Source of the DNA: CAZIGM01 sp964538675
Lineage (GTDB): Bacteria > Bacillota > Bacilli > Tepidibacillales > Tepidibacillaceae
DNA length: 21,032 nt
Assembly (NCBI GenBank): GCA_964538675.1
Contig: CAZIGM010000032.1
Location: 1-21,032 of the forward strand
Direction: 5' to 3'
A program made the translations under genes and the position numbers. The notes below the pieces were generated by a model, which searched no databases, was not told the DNA's origin, and was given only the letters and a program-made list of their open reading frames with translations. Of the stretch, positions 6,651 through 15,427 are shown piece by piece (positions within the stretch are counted from its first letter, which is position 1; the number at the start of each line of letters is the position of its first letter).

Positions 6651-8543
6651 ATGAACCGATTGGTTAGAAACACAGGCTTTTACTTACTTATACTATTACT
6701 TACAATAGGAGTTATAAGTTTTTTAACTAAACCAACTACACCTATAGAGCAAATTTCTTATTCTCAATTTCAAGAGGAGTTGTCACTAGGGAAATATAAT
6801 GAAATCATAGCGAGACCAGATGGGTTTACTTATCGTATTGATGCAACTTATTCGAGTGATAATGGTGTAACGCAAATTTATACAATTGCTCCATTTAGTG
6901 AAAATTCTTTATTAAATTTAACAACCAATACTGGTGTTGAATTAACATTTTTAGAGCCTGAAAAAGATTCTATTTGGCTTACATTCTTAACTTCGTTAAT
7001 TCCTTTTGTTATAATATTTGTTCTCTTTTTCTTTTTATTAAACCAAGCTCAAGGCGGCGGAAGCAAGGTTATGAATTTTGGTAAAAGCCGTGCAAAACTT
7101 TATGGTGAAGAAAAGAAAAAGGTTACATTTAAAGATGTAGCAGGTGTCGATGAAGAAAAAGAAGAATTAGTTGAGATTGTTGATTTTTTGCAAGATCCAA
7201 GGAAATACTCAACTTTAGGGGCAAGGATTCCAAAGGGAGTTCTTTTAGTAGGACCACCTGGTACAGGTAAAACCTTGCTAGCTAGAGCTGTTGCAGGAGA
7301 AGCTGGCGTTCCATTTTTTAGTATTAGTGGTTCAGATTTTGTGGAAATGTTTGTTGGAGTTGGAGCTTCTAGAGTTCGTGATTTATTTGAGAACGCAAAG
7401 AAAAATTCTCCATGTATTATATTTATAGATGAAATTGACGCCGTAGGTCGTCAACGTGGAGCTGGGTTAGGCGGAGGGCATGATGAAAGAGAACAAACCC
7501 TTAATCAATTATTAGTTGAAATGGACGGTTTTGGTGAGAATGAAGGAGTTATTATAATGGCTGCAACTAACCGGGCAGATATTTTGGATCCTGCATTATT
7601 AAGACCGGGACGTTTTGATAGACAGATAATAGTTGATAGACCTGATGTAAGAGGACGTGAACAAATACTACTTGTACACGGAAAGAATAAACCATTAGCA
7701 GAAGATGTAAAATTAGATATTATTGCTAGAAGAACTCCTGGGTTTACTGGAGCAGATCTAGAAAATTTATTAAATGAGGCTGCATTATTAACAGCTAGGA
7801 AAAATAAAAATGAAATTAATATGTTAGAAGTTGATAATGCGATTGATCGTGTAATTGCTGGTCCAGAAAAAAGAAGTCGAATAATAAGCGAAAAAGAAAA
7901 AAATATTGTTGCTTATCATGAGAGTGGCCATACGATAGTTGGATACCATCTTGAACATGCTGATCATATTCACAAAGTTACTGTTATTCCACGTGGTAAT
8001 GCTGGTGGATATACAGTAATGTTGCCAAAAGAAGATAGATCATTTATGACAAAACCTGAACTGCTTGATAAAATTGCAGGCTTATTGGGTGGTAGGGTCG
8101 CTGAAGAAGTTGTACTTGGTGAAGTAAGTACGGGAGCACATAATGATTTTGAGAGAGCTACCGAAATTGCTAGAAGAATGGTTACTGAATTTGGAATGAG
8201 TGACAAATTGGGACCTATGCAATTTGGCAAGAGTCAAAAAGAGGTATTCTTAGGAAGAGATTATACAAACCAACCTAATTATAGTGATAAAATAGCTTAC
8301 GAAATAGATATGGAAGTAAAAAATATAATTGATGATTGCTATAAAAAGTGTAAAAAGGTACTTGAGGAATATAGGGATGAATTAGATTTACTTGCACAGT
8401 CCTTAATTGTTAAAGAAACACTTGTTGCAGAGGATATTAAACAGCTTATTGAGGATGGTAAGTTTGAGGACGAAGAGTTAAATAACAAAATACAAGAAAG
8501 AATTGAAAATAGAAAGAAAGAGATTGCTAATAATAAGGATTAA
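6651..8543 (+). CDS. ftsH: ATP-dependent zinc metalloprotease FtsH
   Basis: FtsH is a membrane-bound hexameric AAA+ protease that degrades damaged membrane proteins and some regulators; in Bacillus it is needed for Spo0A activation. The protein is 630 residues (B. subtilis 637). Two membrane segments, at about 9-27 and 107-131, flank an external domain. Walker A GPPGTGKT is at 201-208, with Walker B IIFIDEID and the second region of homology (ATNRADILDPALLRPGRFD) behind it. The zinc site is HESGH at 423-427, with Asp499 as third ligand. The C terminus is short and charged. ATG 6651 follows AGAGGAGGT at 6637-6645. It has its own promoter and terminator, so it is probably a single-gene unit. 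Confidence 0.98.
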   Translation: MNRLVRNTGFYLLILLLTIGVISFLTKPTTPIEQISYSQFQEELSLGKYNEIIARPDGFTYRIDATYSSDNGVTQIYTIAPFSENSLLNLTTNTGVELTFLEPEKDSIWLTFLTSLIPFVIIFVLFFFLLNQAQGGGSKVMNFGKSRAKLYGEEKKKVTFKDVAGVDEEKEELVEIVDFLQDPRKYSTLGARIPKGVLLVGPPGTGKTLLARAVAGEAGVPFFSISGSDFVEMFVGVGASRVRDLFENAKKNSPCIIFIDEIDAVGRQRGAGLGGGHDEREQTLNQLLVEMDGFGENEGVIIMAATNRADILDPALLRPGRFDRQIIVDRPDVRGREQILLVHGKNKPLAEDVKLDIIARRTPGFTGADLENLLNEAALLTARKNKNEINMLEVDNAIDRVIAGPEKRSRIISEKEKNIVAYHESGHTIVGYHLEHADHIHKVTVIPRGNAGGYTVMLPKEDRSFMTKPELLDKIAGLLGGRVAEEVVLGEVSTGAHNDFERATEIARRMVTEFGMSDKLGPMQFGKSQKEVFLGRDYTNQPNYSDKIAYEIDMEVKNIIDDCYKKCKKVLEEYRDELDLLAQSLIVKETLVAEDIKQLIEDGKFEDEELNNKIQERIENRKKEIANNKD

Positions 8544-8563
8544 GTTTAATTCATTTTACAGCC

Positions 8564-8590
8564 GAGATACCTTTTATAGGTATCTTTTTT
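8564..8590 (+). terminator. Intrinsic terminator after ftsH
   Basis: An 8-bp perfect stem (8565-8572 with 8578-8585), extendable by one G-U pair, closes a TTTAT loop and runs into six T (8585-8590). Confidence 0.85.
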
Positions 8591-8629
8591 ATATTTAGGG
8601 TGATATTTAATAGTAATCAATTATGTTCA

Positions 8630-8658
8630 TTGATATTTAATATATTAGATGTTATGAT
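8630..8658 (+). promoter_or_regulatory. Candidate sigma-A promoter of fhs
   Basis: TTGATA at 8630-8635 and TATGAT at 8653-8658 are 17 bp apart, each matching 5 of 6 consensus bases. A 12-base sequence (TGATATTTAATA) at 8631-8642, overlapping the -35, is repeated exactly at 8601-8612. The two copies are 30 bp apart, about three helical turns, which could be a repressor or activator site. Confidence 0.65.
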
Positions 8659-8719
8659 GCTAAATTATGTGAACTAAATAATAAGAATTAGGTTTAAATT
8701 AAAAGGAGTGCTTTTCAAG

Positions 8720-10402
8720 ATGAAAACAGAGATACTTAGTGATATTCAAATTGCTCAAAAGGTTAAAATGAATCATATCAAAGAAGTAGCTGAAAATATA
8801 GGAATTTTAGAAGAAGAACTTGAACTTTATGGTAATTTCAAAGCTAAAATATCTTTAGATATACTTAAACGATTACATGATAAAAGAGATGGTAAATTGA
8901 TATTAGTAACAGCAATTAACCCCACGCCTGCAGGTGAAGGGAAATCAACTGTTACAGTTGGGCTAGGACAAGCTTTTAATAGAGTAGGTAAAAATGCTAT
9001 TATAACACTTCGCGAACCGTCCCTAGGACCTAGTATGGGAGTAAAAGGTGGAGCTGCGGGTGGGGGTTATTCTCAAGTTGTTCCTATGGAAGATATAAAT
9101 TTACATTTTACAGGAGATATTCATGCAATAACTACAGCACATAATGTTTTGTCCGCTATAATTGACAATCATATTCATCAAGGCAATGAACTAAATATTG
9201 ATTCTAGAAAAATAATATGGAAGAGAGTAGTTGACATAAATGATAGGGCGTTAAGAAAAATTGTTGTTGGGCTTGGAGGAGCTTATGGTGGAGTGCCTAG
9301 AGAGGATGGTTTTGATATTACTGTAGCATCAGAAATAATGGCTATTCTATGTTTATCAAGTGGAATTCAAGACCTAAAAAATAAATTAGGTGAAATGATA
9401 GTTGCATATAATTTTGAAAAAAGACCAATAAAAGTTTTGGATTTAGGAGTAGAGGGAGCGTTAGCGTTAATATTAAAGGATGCTATAAAGCCCAATTTGG
9501 TACAAACAATTGAAAACACTCCAGCTATCATACACGGTGGTCCTTTTGCAAATATAGCGCATGGAACCAATAGTATACTTGCTACTAAAATTGCACTAAA
9601 ATTAGCTGACTATACAATTACTGAAGCTGGTTTTGGCGCAGATTTGGGCGCAGAGAAGTTCTTTCATATTGCATCTCGCTATGGAGATTTTAATCCTAGC
9701 GCAGTAGTAATAGTTGCTACAGCAAGAGCACTAAAAATAAATGGGGGAGTGTTAAAAGAGGAAGTTAATAAAGAAAACATACCTGCATTACAAAAAGGAT
9801 TTTGTAATTTGCAAAAACATATGGATACGATAAAAAAATTCGGCGTACCATTCATTATTGCTATAAATAAATTTGCTACTGATACAGAAAAAGAGATTAA
9901 TGAGCTAGTAAAAATGGTAAAAAAAGAAGGTATACCTGTTGAAATTATGGATGTTTGGGCTAAAGGCGGAGAAGGTGGACTGAATTTAGCAACAAAACTA
10001 ATTGAGTTAACAGAATCAAATCAAAATCGCTATAATAATTTATACTTATTAAATGATTCTATTGAAGAAAAAATAAATAAAATAGCTAGACTTGTTTATG
10101 GTGCTGATGGCGTAGAGTTTACATCGGTTGCTAAAAAACAACTGGAACAAATTAATCTAAATGGTTGGGGAAAGCTACCAATATGTATTGCAAAGACTCA
10201 ATATTCATTATCAGATAATCCATTAATGCTTGGTAGACCAAAAGATTTCAAGATAACAATACGTGAATTAAAGCCATCCATTGGAGCTGGTTTTATCGTT
10301 GCTCTAGCTGGTGAGATTATGACTATGCCAGGTCTTCCAAAAAAACCAGCAGCTTTAAATATGGATATTAATGAAAATGGTTTAATAAATGGACTGTTCT
10401 AA
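8720..10402 (+). CDS. fhs: Formate-tetrahydrofolate ligase
   Basis: Fhs makes 10-formyl-tetrahydrofolate from formate, ATP and tetrahydrofolate. It supplies one-carbon units for purines and initiator Met-tRNA and is a step of the methyl branch of acetogenic and syntrophic metabolism. The protein is 560 residues, the family's normal size. The P-loop PTPAGEGKST is at 68-77, followed by REPSLGPSMGVKGGAAGGG, a conserved folate and ATP region, and later GFGADLGAEKF. The tail ends in NGLINGLF, close to the usual IDGLF. ATG 8720 is 11 bases from AAGGAG (8703-8708), and the in-frame GTG at 8708 overlaps that site. B. subtilis has no fhs here, so this is an insertion into the standard gene order, fitting the folate genes downstream. 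Confidence 0.97.
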   Translation: MKTEILSDIQIAQKVKMNHIKEVAENIGILEEELELYGNFKAKISLDILKRLHDKRDGKLILVTAINPTPAGEGKSTVTVGLGQAFNRVGKNAIITLREPSLGPSMGVKGGAAGGGYSQVVPMEDINLHFTGDIHAITTAHNVLSAIIDNHIHQGNELNIDSRKIIWKRVVDINDRALRKIVVGLGGAYGGVPREDGFDITVASEIMAILCLSSGIQDLKNKLGEMIVAYNFEKRPIKVLDLGVEGALALILKDAIKPNLVQTIENTPAIIHGGPFANIAHGTNSILATKIALKLADYTITEAGFGADLGAEKFFHIASRYGDFNPSAVVIVATARALKINGGVLKEEVNKENIPALQKGFCNLQKHMDTIKKFGVPFIIAINKFATDTEKEINELVKMVKKEGIPVEIMDVWAKGGEGGLNLATKLIELTESNQNRYNNLYLLNDSIEEKINKIARLVYGADGVEFTSVAKKQLEQINLNGWGKLPICIAKTQYSLSDNPLMLGRPKDFKITIRELKPSIGAGFIVALAGEIMTMPGLPKKPAALNMDINENGLINGLF

Positions 10403-10515
10403 ATTTAATACGAAAAAAATCTTCTATCTTGAGATAAATACGAACATATGTTATGATTTTGCAAAGAAGAAATAGTATGTATTTTGATGGATGGAATTAT
10501 ACAACTAATATATTC

Positions 10516-10544
10516 TTGATAATCTTTTTTTGGATTGGTAAGAT
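10516..10544 (+). promoter_or_regulatory. Candidate sigma-A promoter of the coaX-folate run
   Basis: TTGATA at 10516-10521 (5 of 6) is exactly 17 bp from TAAGAT at 10539-10544 (4 of 6). It lies about 40 bases before coaX. No clear terminator is visible between fhs and this point, so read-through from fhs is possible. A perfect palindrome AACATATGTT sits upstream at 10443-10452. Confidence 0.45.
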
Positions 10545-10582
10545 AAATTAAGAATATAAGCAAGAAAGTTAAGGTGAAACTT

Positions 10583-11353
10583 TTGATTTTAGTGATTGAT
10601 GTAGGAAACACGAATATCGTATTAGGAGTATATAAAGAGAATCATTTAAAAGAATATTGGAGGATATCAACAGATAAAAATAAAACTGATGATGAGTATG
10701 GTATGCTTTTTAAACAGTTATTTGAGAATTTTCAATTGAAATTTTCTGATATTGATGGGGTTATAATTTCATCTGTGGTGCCTCCGTTAATATCTATACT
10801 TGAAAAAATGATTAAAAAATATATAAATCAAAATCCAATAATAGTTGGTCCAGGGATAAAGACAGGTATAAAAATTAATTTAGAAAATCCAAAAGAAGTA
10901 GGAGCAGATAGAGTAGTTAATGCCATTGCTGCTATTGAATTGTATGGTACACCTTTAATAATTGTTGATTTTGGCACAGCAACAACATTTGATTATATTG
11001 ATGAAGATGGGACGTACCAAGGCGGTGCAATTGCTCCAGGAATTAATAGTTCAACTGAAGCACTTTATCAAAGAGCTGCAAAGCTACCACGTATTGAATT
11101 GATAAAACCGGAAAACGTTATTGGTAAAAATACAATAAGTGCCATGCAATCAGGCATTATTTTTGGATTTGCAGGACAAGTTGATGCAATTGTAGAAAGA
11201 ATGATAGTACAAAGTGTTAACAAACCTATGGTAATAGCTACGGGTGGATTAGCAGAATTAATTGCTACAGAATCAAAAACAATAAAAGAAGTTAATAATT
11301 TTTTAACACTAGAAGGATTAAAAAGAATCTATAATAGAAATAAGATGAAATAA
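10583..11353 (+). CDS. coaX: Type III pantothenate kinase
   Basis: CoaX phosphorylates pantothenate in the first step of coenzyme A synthesis. The 256 residues fit the family (B. subtilis 258). It shows the ASKHA-fold motifs: DVGNTN at 6-11 with Asp6, GADR at 107-110 with Asp109, VDFGTATTFD at 128-137 with Asp129, and GGAIAPGI at 147-154. The start chosen is TTG 10583, which follows AAGGTG (10571-10576) by six bases and gives MILVIDVGNTN, aligning with the N terminus of known CoaX. The in-frame GTG at 10574 is inside the ribosome site. It lies directly after ftsH in Bacillus; here fhs separates them, and hslO, next in Bacillus, is missing. Confidence 0.95.
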   Translation: MILVIDVGNTNIVLGVYKENHLKEYWRISTDKNKTDDEYGMLFKQLFENFQLKFSDIDGVIISSVVPPLISILEKMIKKYINQNPIIVGPGIKTGIKINLENPKEVGADRVVNAIAAIELYGTPLIIVDFGTATTFDYIDEDGTYQGGAIAPGINSSTEALYQRAAKLPRIELIKPENVIGKNTISAMQSGIIFGFAGQVDAIVERMIVQSVNKPMVIATGGLAELIATESKTIKEVNNFLTLEGLKRIYNRNKMK

Positions 11354-11479
11354 AAATATAGATTACTATAATACTATACTTAGCTAAAGAAGGAATTTAA
11401 TCGATTATAAAGAAAAATTATAAAGAGTCAAATTTTTAAATATACTAATTTAAAATAGGATTGTTAAGGAGAGGGTAGT

Positions 11480-12379
11480 TTGAGAGTAAACCGAATTTTG
11501 GTACTTATAATTACAATTTTATTAATTACTGTTATTGTTGAGTATCTTTGGTTTGATAATAAAATAGACGGAGATGAAGCTGTAGCACTTATTAATAATA
11601 CAAAAATCACTGAAGATGAATTTATGACTGAATTAAAAGATAATTATGGCAAAGAAGTTTTAGAGGATTTAATAAATAAAAAAGTTATTGCAGAGGCTGC
11701 AGCTAATTATGGTATTACTGCTAATCAGAATGAAATAAATAGACAGTACAATGAATTTATGAAAGATTATGATACTGAAGAAGAGTTTATAATATACCTT
11801 GAAGAACAAATGGGTTGGACTAAAGACGAACTGATTGATTTTATTGAATATTACACAATATGGGAAGAAATAGCAACTATGGACATTAATGTTACGGATG
11901 AGCAAATATCTGCTTATTTTGAAAAAAATAAATCTAATTATAGTATTCCAGAAAGCTTTCATATTCAACAAATAGTTGTAAGGTCTGAAGTGGAAGCAGA
12001 ACAAGTAGTTAATGAACTGGCGAATGGATCAGATTTTAATACACTTGCAAAAGAAAGATCTATGGATTATCTTTCTATAAGTACAGGTGGAGATTTAGGA
12101 AAGTTGTATGTAAATGATCCTTCAATAGACCCAGCAATTATTGATAGGGCAAAAACTATGGCAATTAATGATATTGCTACAGTTCAAATAGGAGATTATT
12201 ATGCAGTTATACAATTGTTAGGGCATGAACAAACAATTCAATATTCTTTAGATGAAGTAAAGGAAGAGATAAGAAGAGAAATTGCATTAAGTCAAGCTAA
12301 TTCGTTACCACTAGTATTAGATCAATTAAAAAAAGATATGAACGTACAAATACTAGATGATTCTTTAAAAAATAATTAG
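11480..12379 (+). CDS. Membrane-anchored PpiC-type foldase (YacD/PrsA-like)
   Basis: A 299-residue peptidyl-prolyl isomerase of the parvulin/PrsA type, expected to help fold secreted proteins outside the membrane. Residues 5-25 form an N-terminal membrane anchor. There is no lipobox cysteine, so unlike PrsA it is probably not a lipoprotein. A SurA/PrsA-like N domain spans about 35-135, and the parvulin domain about 157-250 (FHIQQIVVRS, then STGGDLGKLY, then VQIGDYYAVIQLLG). The start is TTG 11480, eight bases after AAGGAG (11466-11471). Position and length (about 297) match B. subtilis YacD. cysK, which follows yacD in B. subtilis, is absent here. The in vivo client proteins cannot be inferred. 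Confidence 0.88.
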   Translation: MRVNRILVLIITILLITVIVEYLWFDNKIDGDEAVALINNTKITEDEFMTELKDNYGKEVLEDLINKKVIAEAAANYGITANQNEINRQYNEFMKDYDTEEEFIIYLEEQMGWTKDELIDFIEYYTIWEEIATMDINVTDEQISAYFEKNKSNYSIPESFHIQQIVVRSEVEAEQVVNELANGSDFNTLAKERSMDYLSISTGGDLGKLYVNDPSIDPAIIDRAKTMAINDIATVQIGDYYAVIQLLGHEQTIQYSLDEVKEEIRREIALSQANSLPLVLDQLKKDMNVQILDDSLKNN

Positions 12380-12468
12380 GATTTATTAATTTGAGGTAGT
12401 ATTGTTTTTTACAATGCAAAAAGTTTAGTTAAGAGCATTGATGATTTTCTTGTGGAGTGTTTTATTTT

Positions 12469-13971
12469 ATGACATATTTCAATTATCAGCAATTAGAGGA
12501 TTTCTTTAAACAAGGTTATACGTTTTTGCCAGTAGTTATTAAAACTAAATTATCAATGTTTAATCCATTAAAATTATTACACAATATAAAAAGCCAAGAT
12601 GAATATTCTTTTATTTTTGAAAGTGGGAAAATTGGTGATTATACATATATCGGCGGTGATCCTTTACATATTATAAAAGAAATGAACAGTAAAACGATAA
12701 AAATAAATAGAGACAAAACGAAAGAAGAATTTTACGGTGATCCTCTAAAGATTTTAACAGATATAATGGATATATATACCGTTCCAAGAATAAATAATAT
12801 GCCTCAATTTTATGGTGGGGCAGTTGGGTTTCTAAGTTATGATATGGTAAAGTATTTTGAAAATATACCGAGTAAAGCAAGTGATGATTTAAGGATTTCT
12901 AATTTATACTTTATTATTCTGGACAAACTTTGGGCGTATGATCATAGATTACACGAATTGTTTTATATTGAATATATCTTTGTTGAAGATTTCAATCAAA
13001 TAAAAGACTTATATTATACTAAAATCAGAAAAATGCAAGAAACTTGGAATAAGCTAATGGAGGAATCGGATTTTTTTTCTGATGCTGTTATTAATTATAG
13101 TACAGAAGATATTGACTACTCCATGATAGAAACTTCATTATCTGAAAAGGAATATATTAAAGCGGTAAAAAGAGTTCAAGAATATATATTACAAGGTGAT
13201 GTTTTTCAAGTTAATTTATCAATTAGACAGAACAAAATATTAAAAACGGAAGGGTATGACATATATAGTCATTTACGTAAAATCAACCCTTCTCCTTATA
13301 TGGGACTTCTTAATTTTCCAGATATTCAAATAGTGAGTTGTTCTCCAGAATTATTAATTAAAATTGAAAATGGAGTAATTCAAACAAGACCTATTGCTGG
13401 AACAAGACCGCGTGCTTTTAATGAGGCAAAGGATGAAGAACTTTTATATGATTTATTACATAATAAAAAAGAGATAGCAGAGCATATTATGCTTGTTGAC
13501 TTAGAGAGAAATGATTTGGGAAGAGTATGTAATTATGGGACGGTTAAAGTGAATGAATTAATGACTGTAGAAAAATATTCTCATGTAATGCATATTGTCT
13601 CAAATGTAGTTGGTAAAATATCTTCTAATTTTAGTCTATATGACTGTATAAAGGCTACTTTTCCAGGTGGAACTATTACTGGAGCACCCAAAATAAGAAC
13701 AATGGAGATAATTGAAGAATTAGAACCAGTAAAAAGAGGACCATACACTGGATCGATGGGCTGGATAGGATTTAATGGTGATTTAGAGCTCAACATATTA
13801 ATTCGATCCTTAATAATTAAAGAAGGAACGGGTTATATTCAAGCTGGGGCTGGAATTGTTATAGATTCAATTCCTAAGAACGAATATATTGAATCATTAA
13901 ACAAAGCAGAAGCCTTGTGGAGAGCTGTTGAAAGTAGTGAAAAAGAAATGATTCGAAGGCTAAATTTATGA
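12469..13971 (+). CDS. pabB: Aminodeoxychorismate synthase component I (PabB)
   Basis: With the glutaminase PabA it turns chorismate and glutamine into 4-amino-4-deoxychorismate on the way to p-aminobenzoate. The protein is 500 residues. The N-terminal half carries a TrpE-like FESG motif, and the chorismate-binding C-terminal half contains PIAGTRPR at 308-315, EHIMLVDLERNDLGRVC, and PGGTITGAPKIRTMEIIEELE. E. coli PabB has a catalytic Lys in the PIKGT motif, whereas this protein has Ala as in anthranilate synthase. Sequence alone therefore does not fully separate PabB from TrpE; the folate neighbours decide it. ATG 12469 is preceded by GGAG (12454-12457) at an 11-base spacing. It overlaps pabA by four bases. 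Confidence 0.9.
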   Translation: MTYFNYQQLEDFFKQGYTFLPVVIKTKLSMFNPLKLLHNIKSQDEYSFIFESGKIGDYTYIGGDPLHIIKEMNSKTIKINRDKTKEEFYGDPLKILTDIMDIYTVPRINNMPQFYGGAVGFLSYDMVKYFENIPSKASDDLRISNLYFIILDKLWAYDHRLHELFYIEYIFVEDFNQIKDLYYTKIRKMQETWNKLMEESDFFSDAVINYSTEDIDYSMIETSLSEKEYIKAVKRVQEYILQGDVFQVNLSIRQNKILKTEGYDIYSHLRKINPSPYMGLLNFPDIQIVSCSPELLIKIENGVIQTRPIAGTRPRAFNEAKDEELLYDLLHNKKEIAEHIMLVDLERNDLGRVCNYGTVKVNELMTVEKYSHVMHIVSNVVGKISSNFSLYDCIKATFPGGTITGAPKIRTMEIIEELEPVKRGPYTGSMGWIGFNGDLELNILIRSLIIKEGTGYIQAGAGIVIDSIPKNEYIESLNKAEALWRAVESSEKEMIRRLNL

Positions 13972-14540
13972 TACTTTTTATAGATAATTATGATTCTTTT
14001 GCATATAATTTAGTTCAATATTTTGGTGAATTAAAGGAGAATATTGAAGTATATAGAAATGATAAAATTAGTTTAAATGATATTGAATTAAAGAAACCAA
14101 AGAGTATAATAATATCTCCAGGACCTTGTACCCCATCCCAAGCTGGCATAAGCCTAGATGTAATTCAGAAATTTGCTGGAAAGATTCCTATTCTAGGTGT
14201 CTGCTTAGGGCATCAAGCAATTGCACAAGCGTTTGGTGGGGAGATTATTAATGCAGAATTATTAATGCATGGTAAAACTTCTTATATATATCATGATAGT
14301 AGGACAATATATAAAGACATTCCAAATCCTTTTAAAGCTGGACGTTATCATTCATTAATTGTTAACAATATTAAATTTCCTTCATCATTAGAGATAACAG
14401 CATGGACAGAAAAGGGAGAAATCATGGGTATAAGACATAAAGAATATGCTATTGAAGGTGTACAATTCCATCCAGAATCTATATTAACCGACTATGGTAA
14501 GAAAATAGTAAATAATTTTTTAACTCATTTTAGGGTGTAA
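13968..14540 (+). CDS. pabA: Aminodeoxychorismate/anthranilate synthase glutaminase
   Basis: A class I glutamine amidotransferase that releases ammonia from glutamine and passes it to PabB. The protein is 190 residues. The catalytic triad is Cys79 in GVCLGHQ, His168 and Glu170 in QFHPES. FIDNYDSF at 4-11 and the oxyanion-site motif SPGPCTP at 50-56 are also family marks. Its ATG lies inside the ATGA overlap with the pabB stop, typical of tightly coupled partner subunits. In B. subtilis the equivalent protein (also called TrpG) serves both p-aminobenzoate and tryptophan synthesis; whether this one does depends on whether the genome has another trpG. Confidence 0.95.
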   Translation: MILFIDNYDSFAYNLVQYFGELKENIEVYRNDKISLNDIELKKPKSIIISPGPCTPSQAGISLDVIQKFAGKIPILGVCLGHQAIAQAFGGEIINAELLMHGKTSYIYHDSRTIYKDIPNPFKAGRYHSLIVNNIKFPSSLEITAWTEKGEIMGIRHKEYAIEGVQFHPESILTDYGKKIVNNFLTHFRV

Positions 14541-14545
14541 TGCAT

Positions 14546-15427
14546 ATGATTTGGTTATATAACGAACAACTTATTAGAGATGAAGAGTTGAAAATTTCTG
14601 TTGAAGACCATGGTTTTCTATATGGCGTTGGGTTATTTGAAACATTTAGGGTTTATGATAGTGTACCATTTTTATTTGAAGAGCATATTAAAAGACTTCA
14701 AAATGGTCTTAAATTGATTGGTATTGAAAAAAAATTTGATTATTTAGAAATGATTAATCTATTAAATATTTTATTAGAAGCTAATAATTTTAAAAATGCC
14801 TATGTTAGAATAACGGTTACTGGAGGTATAGCACCTATTGGACTTCCGACAGAGAAATACAATAAACCTTCTATAATTTGGCAAATCAAACCTTTTCAAT
14901 CTCTAGAGAAAGGGATTCCTTTATGTAAAAATGCAATTTTATTAAAAACTAAACGCAATTTACCTGAGACTAGTATTAGATTAAAATCGTTAAATTTTTT
15001 AAATAATGTTATTGCAAAACAAGAAACTAATCATTTAGAAAATACTGAAGGTGTTTTTCTAACAAACGAAGGATATATTGCTGAGGGCATAGTAAGTAAT
15101 ATTTTTTTTGTTAAACACAATAAACTATATACTCCATCATTAGAACTTGGTATTTTAAACGGGATTACAAGAGAACATATTATTTATCTATGTAAAAAGA
15201 ATAACATTCCTTATGAGGAAGGATTTTATAGATATAAAGATTTCATTAATGCCAATGAAATTTTTATATCTAATTCAATACAAGAAATAGTACCTATCAT
15301 AAGATTTGAAAATAAAGACTTCAAGCTAGATAATAAAGGTACTACAAAATATCTAATAGGAGAATATAAAAAAACCATCATTGATAAGATTATGGAGTAT
15401 AGAAGAGGTGACATGTTTGAAGCATAA
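14546..15427 (+). CDS. pabC: Aminodeoxychorismate lyase
   Basis: A PLP-dependent fold-type IV enzyme that splits aminodeoxychorismate into p-aminobenzoate and pyruvate. The protein is 293 residues, the size of B. subtilis PabC. DHGFLYGVGLFET is at 21-33, the probable PLP lysine is Lys147 in RLKSLNFLNN, and Glu180 is in AEGIVSNIFF. ATG 14546 is preferred because AGGGTG (14532-14537) lies eight bases before it, and the protein then starts MIWLYNE as relatives do. The alternative ATG 14540 shares one base with the pabA stop and is only two bases from that site. Branched-chain aminotransferases share the fold, but the context supports PabC. Confidence 0.92.
   Translation: MIWLYNEQLIRDEELKISVEDHGFLYGVGLFETFRVYDSVPFLFEEHIKRLQNGLKLIGIEKKFDYLEMINLLNILLEANNFKNAYVRITVTGGIAPIGLPTEKYNKPSIIWQIKPFQSLEKGIPLCKNAILLKTKRNLPETSIRLKSLNFLNNVIAKQETNHLENTEGVFLTNEGYIAEGIVSNIFFVKHNKLYTPSLELGILNGITREHIIYLCKKNNIPYEEGFYRYKDFINANEIFISNSIQEIVPIIRFENKDFKLDNKGTTKYLIGEYKKTIIDKIMEYRRGDMFEA

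Noticed and set aside
10443..10452. Perfect palindrome AACATATGTT upstream of coaX as an operator
   Set aside because: Ten-base AT-rich palindromes are frequent in this sequence, and it lies about 70 bases before the proposed -35 with no second copy found.
10403..10582. Folate (THF) riboswitch between fhs and coaX
   Set aside because: I saw no stable multi-helix fold or conserved THF riboswitch core there, only AT-rich sequence and a candidate promoter.
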